In this document: piece after piece, positions 16,129 to 23,272 of the stretch
Layout: the number at the start of each line of letters is the position of its first letter
Position numbering within the stretch: the stretch's first letter is position 1
Assembly (NCBI GenBank): GCA_017694765.1
Contig: JADIML010000147.1
Location: 1-31,674 of the forward strand
Direction of reading: 5' to 3'
DNA length: 31,674 nt
From: Candidatus Scybalomonas excrementavium
GTDB lineage: Bacteria > Bacillota > Clostridia > Lachnospirales > Lachnospiraceae
Made by a program: the position numbers and the translations under genes
Notes under the pieces: generated by a model
Seen by the model: the letters and a program-made list of their open reading frames with translations, nothing else
Told to the model about the DNA's origin: nothing
Databases searched by the model: none

Positions 16129-17608
16129 AAGGAAAGAAGGGAAGAGTATCATTTTTTTCATATGTTTATTGAGTATATTCATTATTATTTCTTATAGAGC
16201 TTTTAAGAGAGGCGATAGGGAATGGAATAATTTGGATAAGAGGCGACATCCACTTAAGATATTGTACCCACTAAGTTATATGGTTTATAAACGGTTACAA
16301 GGTCATTTGGATAAAAGGGATCAAAAACTTTGTACACAAATAAGAAGTTTAGAAATTGTCACAAAGTCACAAGTGGAAGAATCCATTCTTTTATTTCGAT
16401 GTAAGCAATTCAGTTTTTTATTTTTATTTCTATTTCTTAGTATTTGTCTTGGCATTATTTTTTCTATGAAAGAAGAGTATATAGACTCTACTATTATTAT
16501 TGAGAGAAATGAAACAGGAGGTGGTACAAAAGAAGTAGAACTGTTTATGAAAAATGATAAACAAGAGATAAGGTATCCCTTTATTGTACGAGAAATTCCC
16601 TATACAAAAAAACAATGGGAAGAGAAAGTAAAAGAAGCAATGGACTATGTAGAAAAAGTTATGAAAGGAGATAACACATCGTTAGATGCTGTGAATAGGA
16701 ATTTAGTATTTCCAAGAAAAGCACCTAATAATGGAATCAAAATTACGTATGAAACAAATCATAGAACATGGGTTGATGAGAATGGAAATGTAGATGTTTC
16801 AGAAATAAAGGAAGAAGGAGAGTTAGTAGAAATTGATGTTATATTTCGGTATGAAGATTTTGAGGAAATTAGAACTTATACCATTCGTCTTATTCCAGAA
16901 GTAAAGAGTGAAGAAGAAAAGGAATATGAGGAAGTAGTAAAGAAAATAAAGGAGAAAGAAGAAAACTCCTTATATCAAATTCAATTTGAACTTCCAAATA
17001 AAATTGGAGATTATATCATAGAAAATACAAAAGGATGGAACAAAAATCAAGGAGTATTTCTTATACTAGTTTTAGGAATTGGAATTTTATTTTTCTTTCG
17101 AGAAGAAGAACAGATGAAAGAACAAATGAATGAGAGAAAAGAACAATTATTAAAAGATTATCCAGAATTTATCCATCAGTTAATTTTATTAATTGGCGCA
17201 GGTATGACATTAAAATCTGCATTTATAAGACTTAGCGAAAATTATAAAAAGAAAAAACAATTGACCAATAAGAAGCATTATTTATATGAGGAATTAATTG
17301 TTACTACATATGAATTTCAAGCAGGATTATCGGAAGAAGAGGTATATCGTAATTTAGCCAATCGAATAGGATTATCTTCTTATAAGAGGATTATAGAATT
17401 ATTAATTCAAAATGTAAAAAAGGGAACGAAAAATTTAATCGAGATGCTAATAAGGGAACAAGAAAGTTCTCTAGAAATGCGAAAAGAACAGGCAAAACGA
17501 TTAGGAGAAGAAGCAGGAACGAAGTTATTAATGCCAATGATTTTATTATTAGGAGTTGTTCTTTTACTTGTTTTATATCCAGCAATGTGTCAATTTCAGT
17601 TCTATTAA
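16118..17608 (+). CDS. tadC: TadC-type platform protein with large extracytoplasmic Ig-like insert
   Basis: The C-terminal ~170 residues form a T2SF domain (LKDYPEFIHQLILLIGAGMTLKSAF at ~345-370; GLSSYKRIIELLIQNVKKGTKNL) ending in a hydrophobic helix (LMPMILLLGVVLLLVLYPAM). Further membrane helices lie at about 11-28, 94-114 and 310-327. Between the second and third lies an insert of about 195 residues, absent from ordinary ~300-residue TadC. It contains LVFPRKAPNNGIKITYETN followed by WVDENGNV, resembling atypical bacterial Ig (aBig_2-type) domains; topology places it outside the cell. The only canonical start is TTG at 16118, overlapping tadB by 11 bases and without a ribosome binding site. 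The purine-rich AAGGAAAGAAGGGAAG at 16129-16144 instead precedes in-frame ATC/ATT codons at 16148 and 16151. Confidence 0.85.
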   Translation: MIYRRKEGKSIIFFICLLSIFIIISYRAFKRGDREWNNLDKRRHPLKILYPLSYMVYKRLQGHLDKRDQKLCTQIRSLEIVTKSQVEESILLFRCKQFSFLFLFLFLSICLGIIFSMKEEYIDSTIIIERNETGGGTKEVELFMKNDKQEIRYPFIVREIPYTKKQWEEKVKEAMDYVEKVMKGDNTSLDAVNRNLVFPRKAPNNGIKITYETNHRTWVDENGNVDVSEIKEEGELVEIDVIFRYEDFEEIRTYTIRLIPEVKSEEEKEYEEVVKKIKEKEENSLYQIQFELPNKIGDYIIENTKGWNKNQGVFLILVLGIGILFFFREEEQMKEQMNERKEQLLKDYPEFIHQLILLIGAGMTLKSAFIRLSENYKKKKQLTNKKHYLYEELIVTTYEFQAGLSEEEVYRNLANRIGLSSYKRIIELLIQNVKKGTKNLIEMLIREQESSLEMRKEQAKRLGEEAGTKLLMPMILLLGVVLLLVLYPAMCQFQFY

Positions 17609-17659
17609 CAAGAAATTTATTGAGATACCATGTTAAGTAAAGTGGAGGGAGGAAGCAAG

Positions 17660-17845
17660 ATGATGTTCAATCATTTATTAAGAAAATGGAAAACAATATG
17701 GAATGATGAAAGTGGTATGGGAGTTGTAGAAGTTATTTTAATTATTATTGTTTTAATCGGTCTAGTTCTTATTTTTAAGGATAATTTGAGTGATTTAGTT
17801 GATAGTTTATTTGAGACCATGACAGAAAATGCTGGAGACGTATAA
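17660..17845 (+). CDS. Flp1-type (type IVb) pilin, major subunit candidate
   Basis: The start at 17660 is chosen because AGGGAGG (17646-17652) is 7 bases upstream; a longer frame from 17630 would contain that site inside it. The 61-residue protein has an 18-residue leader and the sequence SGMGVVEVILIIIVLIGLVLIF, where G19 would be the cleavage point and E24 is Glu5 of the mature pilin. A single long hydrophobic helix and a short acidic tail (ETMTENAGDV) complete it. This size and pattern match the Flp1-like pilins of Gram-positive Tad loci. A dedicated prepilin peptidase is needed but is not encoded in this window. Confidence 0.88.
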   Translation: MMFNHLLRKWKTIWNDESGMGVVEVILIIIVLIGLVLIFKDNLSDLVDSLFETMTENAGDV

Positions 17846-17850
17846 ATTTT

Positions 17851-19296
17851 ATGTTAAAAATAATAAAAGATACAGGTGGACAAGTAACTGTATTTTTAAC
17901 ACTTATTTTTCTTGTATTAGTAACAATATTTTTTGCTTGCTTAGAGATAATTCGTTATGAACAAGCAAAAGGTAGAGTGAATCACTTGACAGTTGGAGCA
18001 GTTGAACATCTTATGGCAGATTATGAAGTAGAATTAGCAGATTGGTATCATATTTATGCACTTGATACGAATTATTTAGGACAAGGAAAAGAAGTTATGA
18101 ATCATAGAGTGTGGGATTATTTAGAACAAAATTTAATGGACTATAATTTGTTTGGTATCTCAAAAGGATTTTATCGTTTTATGGTAGTAGATGCACAAGT
18201 AGAACCAGAAGAATATATCTATACGAAGGGATGTCATTCTTTAAAACAACAAATAAAGAATTGGATGGATTCTAATATTATACCAAATATGAAGAGAACA
18301 AAAAGAACCGATATAAAAGCTAATTCTAGAAAAAAGAAAAAGCCTATTGTTGAAAATAATTCTTCCAATAAAGGAGAATCTGAAAAACCACAAGGAGGAA
18401 ATATTAATATCGATGAAATATTAGCTGGAATTGATCCAAGAAATGCCATAGAAGAAATAAAAAGTCTTGGTGTTTTAACAGTAGCATACAATCCGTATTT
18501 ACCATTATCAAAAGAAATAAAACAAATAGGTAATATGCCTTCTTCAACTTTAAATTGGGAAAAAGGGGAGGATTCTCTTTTTGAACAAGCAGAACAAAAA
18601 CTCTTATTAGAAAGTTATATTTTTTCACATTTTCAATCAGCTCTTTCTATTGTAAGAGAAGAAGAAACTGTATATGAGAATGAAATAGAATATTTGATTA
18701 CAGGAAAGAATAGCGATTATACATGTTTATCTAAAGTGTCAAAAGAGATTTTACTCATACGATTGCCGATAAATATTGCAGCAATTATGAAAGATTCCAT
18801 GAAAAAAAGTGAAGCATTAGGAGTTGCTACAGCCATTTGTGCACTTACATTCCAACCAGAGGCAGTAGAGGGGGTGCAAAATGCCATTTTATTAGCATGG
18901 GCTTATGGAGAAAGTGTAGCAGAAGTCAAGTGCTTGTTACAAGGAGAAAAGATTCCTCTTATAAAAAATAGAGAAAATTGGAAAGTAGCATTTCATCAAT
19001 TATTTTATTTAAAAAATGCATCTTTTAAAACGTCAAAAGAAGGGATGGACTATGAAGATTATTTAAAAATTTTATTAGTGAAAGTAAAAGAGAAAGATTT
19101 GTATTTTAGAATGTTAGATTTAATGCAAGCGAATATTAACTTAAAATATCCAGAATTTCAAATGAAAGATTGTATGACCAAATATAAAGTGAATACAGAG
19201 ATTAGTCTTGATAGAAGGTTTTTTCATATACCAATCCAAGAAGGTAGTCAATATAAATTTTGTATTCAGCAAACAGGAAACTATCAATATGAATAG
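17851..19296 (+). CDS. DUF5702-like Tad-locus membrane protein
   Basis: This 481-residue protein has one N-terminal membrane helix directly after a short basic start (GGQVTVFLTLIFLVLVTIFFACLEIIRYEQAKGRV, residues 9-43), as in TadG/DUF5702 proteins of Clostridia; the rest should be outside the membrane. After ~100 residues comes a Lys/Asn/Ser-rich linker (~148-190) and then a mostly helical region. It lacks the Glu5 pilin motif, so it is not a pilin. In this family the protein sits in Tad loci next to pilin and TadE genes, and a role in pilus assembly or surface anchoring is inferred from that. The nearest ribosome binding site (GGAG, 17834-17837) is 13 bases from the ATG, so translation may depend on coupling to the pilin gene 5 bases upstream. 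Confidence 0.75.
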   Translation: MLKIIKDTGGQVTVFLTLIFLVLVTIFFACLEIIRYEQAKGRVNHLTVGAVEHLMADYEVELADWYHIYALDTNYLGQGKEVMNHRVWDYLEQNLMDYNLFGISKGFYRFMVVDAQVEPEEYIYTKGCHSLKQQIKNWMDSNIIPNMKRTKRTDIKANSRKKKKPIVENNSSNKGESEKPQGGNINIDEILAGIDPRNAIEEIKSLGVLTVAYNPYLPLSKEIKQIGNMPSSTLNWEKGEDSLFEQAEQKLLLESYIFSHFQSALSIVREEETVYENEIEYLITGKNSDYTCLSKVSKEILLIRLPINIAAIMKDSMKKSEALGVATAICALTFQPEAVEGVQNAILLAWAYGESVAEVKCLLQGEKIPLIKNRENWKVAFHQLFYLKNASFKTSKEGMDYEDYLKILLVKVKEKDLYFRMLDLMQANINLKYPEFQMKDCMTKYKVNTEISLDRRFFHIPIQEGSQYKFCIQQTGNYQYE

Positions 19297-19314
19297 GAAG
19301 GGAGGTGCTTAACT

Positions 19315-20235
19315 ATGTCCTTTTATTTTAAGAAAAATGATTTTGAATATATAAATAAAAAAGTTGTTAAAGATATTCCTATGATTTTGTCAAAATTATA
19401 TCGATTTAAAAACTTCTTTTTGCGAATAAAACAAAAAAATAATACTCTCCAAGTACAAGGCAATATTCAGTCAAAACAGAAAAATAAAAGGATATATTTA
19501 AGCACCTTAAAAGAAGATGGTGTGGTAACAGTGGAAATGGCGATTGCCTTTCCGCTGTTCTTATTTGCTTTTTTAGCAATTTTATTTTTTGCTCAGATGT
19601 TTATGGTTGATCAAGAAATACATAAAGGCATGGTAGAATGTGCAAGAAGAATTGCGAAAGAGGAATATCCAGAAAAAACACCATTACTTGCAAAATCTTA
19701 TTGGGAAAACTATGTTGATACAAAGTATTTGAATCAGTCATGGCTAAAAAATGGGATAAAAGGAGTTAGTTTTTTAGGAAGCTATTATGATAAGAATAGA
19801 GGAGAAGTTATATTAAAAGTTACATATAAAATGCAACTAACAATACCAGGCTTCCATGGTATGACATATCGTGGAAGTTATGAAATTCATCAGAAAGTTT
19901 TTCGAGGGTATCGTCCAGATTTGGAAGGAGAAGAAGAGCAATGGGTTTATATTACAGATAATCAATCGGTTTATCACAGTAAGAGAAGTTGTAGCTATTT
20001 ACAGTTAAAAATTCATCAAACAACACAAGTTGAAAAATACTTAAAAGGAAACACATCTTATAAAGCATGTGAGTTTTGTATGAAAAAGGGAATAAAACCA
20101 AGTCTATTATATGTAACAGAACAAGGCAAAAAATATCATTCAACCGTAATGTGTTCTGGTTTAAAAAGAACTGTAAAAAGAGTAAAGAAGAGTGAAGTAA
20201 GTCATCTTAGACTTTGTAGTCGATGTGGAAGTTAG
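19315..20235 (+). CDS. tadE: TadE-like minor pilin fused to two Cys/His modules
   Basis: The 306-residue protein has a long basic N-terminal extension (1-68) and then the TadE signature DGVVTVEMAIAFPLFLFAFL: G69 as probable cleavage point and E74 as Glu5, with the helix at 72-98. The middle part carries a YxG-like TadE region. The C-terminal 95 residues contain two related modules: YH at 220-221, C226, C252xxC255; and YH at 274-275, C280, C301xxC304. This spacing suggests two metal-binding or disulphide-bonded folds exposed outside the cell, unusual for TadE pseudopilins, which normally end soon after the helix. A GGGAGG site precedes the ATG by 9 bases. It follows the DUF5702 gene by 18 bases. 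Confidence 0.85.
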   Translation: MSFYFKKNDFEYINKKVVKDIPMILSKLYRFKNFFLRIKQKNNTLQVQGNIQSKQKNKRIYLSTLKEDGVVTVEMAIAFPLFLFAFLAILFFAQMFMVDQEIHKGMVECARRIAKEEYPEKTPLLAKSYWENYVDTKYLNQSWLKNGIKGVSFLGSYYDKNRGEVILKVTYKMQLTIPGFHGMTYRGSYEIHQKVFRGYRPDLEGEEEQWVYITDNQSVYHSKRSCSYLQLKIHQTTQVEKYLKGNTSYKACEFCMKKGIKPSLLYVTEQGKKYHSTVMCSGLKRTVKRVKKSEVSHLRLCSRCGS

Positions 20236-20243
20236 GAGGGACA

Positions 20244-20648
20244 ATGAATCCGATAAAAGAAGATATAAGAGGAATGGTAACAGTAGAATCATCGATATGG
20301 ATTCCTTTTTTATGTATTGTTATTTTAGGTGTCATTACTATGCTATTTCAGTGGACAGAACTTGGAATTGCACAAGGAGAGCTTTTAGTTCATGGATGTC
20401 ATGTAGTTACACAGAAACAGGAAAATAAGATAGAGAGTACGAATCCTAATATGCACTTTTTAAAAAATGCTATTTGGGAAGCAGACAATGGAAAGAAAGT
20501 ATGGAAAGAAGTTTTTACAGCTAATTTACAACAACCGTTTAAAAAGAAAGTAACACGAAAAATAAAGATAGAAATAGAGAATCCTATTAAGAAAATACGA
20601 AGGAGGGAAAAAATTGGAGAAACAATACAAGAAATCGGATTACCATAA
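20244..20648 (+). CDS. Second small TadE-like pseudopilin
   Basis: The ATG at 20244 is chosen because AGGAGG (20234-20239) lies directly upstream; an ATG at 20223 inside the previous gene has no such site. The 134-residue protein reads MNPIKEDIRGMVTVESSIWIPF: G10 as possible cleavage site, E15 as Glu5, and a hydrophobic helix to ~36, like TadE/TadF. The C-terminal half is strongly basic (KKKVTRKIKIEIENPIKKIRRREK). It starts 8 bases after the first tadE and its end overlaps the FHA gene by 35 bases. It is probably a minor component or primer of the pilus; this is inferred from motif and place in the operon. Confidence 0.75.
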   Translation: MNPIKEDIRGMVTVESSIWIPFLCIVILGVITMLFQWTELGIAQGELLVHGCHVVTQKQENKIESTNPNMHFLKNAIWEADNGKKVWKEVFTANLQQPFKKKVTRKIKIEIENPIKKIRRREKIGETIQEIGLP

Positions 20649-22053
20649 TTATATTATTTTCCCAGTGGAAGACAAATATAGCATGGAACAAAATATGATG
20701 GCACATAATGCTATAGCTGGTGTTTTATCCGGGAGTTTCTATAAAGAAATGGATCATACTTATATGCAATATGAGATAGACGGATGTACTTCTTTCATAC
20801 AATATGTAAAGAAAAACGAAATAAAACGAGAGTATTTACTATCTATTTTTCAAACAATTCTTATTACCATAAAAGAGATGAATCAGTATTTAATTCCTGC
20901 TAGCCGATTATTGCTAGAAGAAGAATGTATTTTTGTTCAAAATGATACACAACAAATTCAATTTTGTTGTATACCTGGTTATGAGAAAGATATTATGAAA
21001 CAACTCAAAGAATTAACAGAGTTTCTGTTAAAATATGTCGATCATAAAGAACAAGATGCAGTTTTATTTATTTATGGATTTTATCAATTATTAGAACAGC
21101 CAAATGTATCTATGGCGATGGTAGAACGGTATATAAAACATGAACAGGATAAAGAACAAACAACAGTATTTGAAGATAAAAATAAAAAAGATAACCTATA
21201 CATATGTGAACAAAATTTAGAAAATAAAACAGTAAATCATTTTGAGAATTATAGAGAAAATGGAAAACAAAATTTGAATCGAAACATATATTTCAATCAA
21301 CAAGAACAAATAGAAAACGATTCCAATATAGAAAAAGAGGAACGTATTCCATCGATAAAAGAAGAAATAAAGAAAGAAGAGAAACAAAAGAAGAATATAT
21401 GGAACAATCATAAAAATAAAATTCCAAATTTTTATAAAGAATCTAAAAATAAAAAACATACATATCATTATTTAATACAAAGTATTCATATGTTTATAAA
21501 TATCATAATTTTCTTTATAAGTATTCGTTTTGTATGGATAAAACAATGGAAAAATTTAGTGATTGGATTGTTACTATTGCTTGTTTCTATTTATATAGTG
21601 TGGGAAAGACAAAGAACATATCAGAAAAAAATTCCAAAGGTAAAAGAAGAGAGAATAAATAAAAAGAATCGAGTTATCATAAACGAAAAAGAGAATTTAA
21701 GGGGAGAAGAAACAGTTTTATTATCCCATATAAAACAAGATAAAAGTATGATGAATATGCCTGTTTTAAAACCCAATAATAAACAGAAAAAAACAATTAT
21801 GATTTATCAAACACCATTAGTCATTGGTAGCCTAGAAGAAGCTGTAGATATTGTGTTAAAGGAAAAAGGAGTAAGTCGTATTCACACATCGATTGAAAAA
21901 GAAGGAGAACAATTTTATATTAGGGATTTAAATTCTACAAATGGAACGATGTGGAATGGAGAAATGCTTCAAGCACAGATTCCAAAGAAAATGCAACAAG
22001 GAGATAAAATTAAGATTGGTACAGAAGAATACGAATTTTTTCTTTCTCTATAA
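20614..22053 (+). CDS. Membrane FHA-domain protein at the end of the tad operon (DUF6382-like N-terminus)
   Basis: The start is TTG at 20614, seven bases after a perfect AGGAGG (20601-20606), inside the previous gene. The 479-residue protein has an N-terminal ~170-residue domain (similar to DUF6382: LVEEECIFV-like region, then IQFCCIPGYE), a charged linker rich in Lys, Asn and Glu (~185-285), two hydrophobic stretches at ~290-335, and a C-terminal FHA domain. FHA motifs present are LVIGS, SRIHTSI at 421-427 and NSTNG at 440-444, which contact phosphothreonine in the family. Both terminal domains should lie in the cytoplasm. It probably links the pilus to Ser/Thr kinase signalling; no kinase gene is in the window. 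Last gene of the operon; no terminator seen. Confidence 0.85.
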   Translation: MEKQYKKSDYHNYIIFPVEDKYSMEQNMMAHNAIAGVLSGSFYKEMDHTYMQYEIDGCTSFIQYVKKNEIKREYLLSIFQTILITIKEMNQYLIPASRLLLEEECIFVQNDTQQIQFCCIPGYEKDIMKQLKELTEFLLKYVDHKEQDAVLFIYGFYQLLEQPNVSMAMVERYIKHEQDKEQTTVFEDKNKKDNLYICEQNLENKTVNHFENYRENGKQNLNRNIYFNQQEQIENDSNIEKEERIPSIKEEIKKEEKQKKNIWNNHKNKIPNFYKESKNKKHTYHYLIQSIHMFINIIIFFISIRFVWIKQWKNLVIGLLLLLVSIYIVWERQRTYQKKIPKVKEERINKKNRVIINEKENLRGEETVLLSHIKQDKSMMNMPVLKPNNKQKKTIMIYQTPLVIGSLEEAVDIVLKEKGVSRIHTSIEKEGEQFYIRDLNSTNGTMWNGEMLQAQIPKKMQQGDKIKIGTEEYEFFLSL

Positions 22054-22113
22054 ATAATGATGAGAAAGAATTTTAAGATCATATTGCCTTGCTATTTAAA
22101 AAATATAAATTTG

Positions 22114-22122
22114 TGTTATAAT
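22114..22122 (+). promoter_or_regulatory. Extended -10 promoter of the rhomboid-dnaX unit
   Basis: TGTTATAAT (22114-22122) is a full extended -10 element; no good -35 is seen at 17 bases. The predicted start near 22129 gives a leader of about 95 bases. Confidence 0.55.
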
Positions 22123-22135
22123 TTACTAAGAAGAA

Positions 22136-22179
22136 GCTACTGAAAGTAGCATATAAAATCTTTATACAGTATGTATAAA
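22136..22179 (+). promoter_or_regulatory. Two consecutive hairpins in the rhomboid leader
   Basis: GCTACT-gaa-AGTAGC (22136-22150) is followed by TTTATACA-gta-TGTATAAA (22161-22179), both perfect stems with 3-base loops, just downstream of the predicted transcription start. No T-run follows, so they are more likely structure or stability elements than terminators. Confidence 0.4.
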
Positions 22180-22224
22180 TTGTAAGTAACGATAGATACT
22201 AAAAGGGAAAAGGAATTGAAAGAA

Positions 22225-23232
22225 ATGAGTTATCTACTACGAGATTTTTTATATTCCAAAGGGTATCAAAAAGTCTTAGAAAAAGAAACACTTTTTATAA
22301 GAGAAGAAGGCGAAATAGCCTATCTCATTCAAATCACAAGAGCAGATTACAATCATTACGCTACGAAGGAAGAGTATATGAGGAATCGACAACAGCTGAT
22401 TTTTTATTGGAATGGTAAGTTGAATAAACCAGTAGAATTGTTAAATATTATTATGACGTCTTCGGTTCACATTCCTGAGATTGTGAGGATAGCAAGAGAA
22501 GTAAAGGATATTTGGTTACTAGATGAAGAGAATAAACGAGTCGTATTATTCGAAAATCAGACGAGTCAATTTGATAATTTATATACGCCTTTGGAAGATT
22601 GGTTACAAAAAGAAAAGAAACAAGAGTCTTATTCTTTGAAGCAATGTATGGGAACTTCTATTTTAATTTTCCTCAATATCATTATTTTCTTTTTGATTTC
22701 TAGAAAGGGAAATGTATATAATTCTTCTTTTATGTTTGAGATGGGAGCACAAACTTGGTATTCAGTGCTTTATGAACATGAATATTACCGTATGATTACG
22801 AGTATGTTTTTACATTTTGGTTGGAATCACCTATTCAACAATATGTTAGTGCTAGGAATTGCAGGAAGTCAATTAGAGGAAAAAATAGGAACGATACGAT
22901 TTTGTATCTTATATTTTGTATCTGGAATTGCAGGAAACATTCTTTCTAACATAGGATATGCTTTACAAGATGTTTATGCTGTTTGTGCAGGTGCCTCAGG
23001 AGCCATTTATGGATTATTAGGAGCGATTCTAATTTCTCTATGTCTTGATAGAAATCAAAGAAAACAAAATGCTCCTATACGCATTATTGTGTTACTTTTT
23101 ATGAGCTTTTATTTATCAAGGACAGAAGGTACTGTGGATTATTTTGCCCATATAGGAGGATTTGTCATGGGAATGATAGTGGGAGCTCTTTTTTCTCTTT
23201 CATTTATCAAGAAAAAACTTGCACACAGATAG
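22225..23232 (+). CDS. Rhomboid-family intramembrane serine protease
   Basis: The start is ATG at 22225 (a TTG at 22216 is also possible; both have only moderate ribosome binding sites). The ~335-residue protein has an N-terminal soluble domain of ~140 residues and a six-helix rhomboid core. Visible motifs are HFGWNHLFNNMLVLG, the catalytic Ser258 in GASGAIYGLLGA, and the catalytic His309 in AHIGGFVMG, so the Ser-His dyad is intact. The N-terminal domain resembles that of GluP/YqgP-type rhomboids, which act on membrane proteins or misfolded transporters; no TPR repeats are seen at the C-terminus. It lies 40 bases before dnaX and probably shares its transcript. Natural substrates cannot be told from sequence. 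Confidence 0.92.
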   Translation: MSYLLRDFLYSKGYQKVLEKETLFIREEGEIAYLIQITRADYNHYATKEEYMRNRQQLIFYWNGKLNKPVELLNIIMTSSVHIPEIVRIAREVKDIWLLDEENKRVVLFENQTSQFDNLYTPLEDWLQKEKKQESYSLKQCMGTSILIFLNIIIFFLISRKGNVYNSSFMFEMGAQTWYSVLYEHEYYRMITSMFLHFGWNHLFNNMLVLGIAGSQLEEKIGTIRFCILYFVSGIAGNILSNIGYALQDVYAVCAGASGAIYGLLGAILISLCLDRNQRKQNAPIRIIVLLFMSFYLSRTEGTVDYFAHIGGFVMGMIVGALFSLSFIKKKLAHR

Positions 23233-23272
23233 CTTTTCGATTAAACTACTATCATGTGAAGGATGTGAGTTT

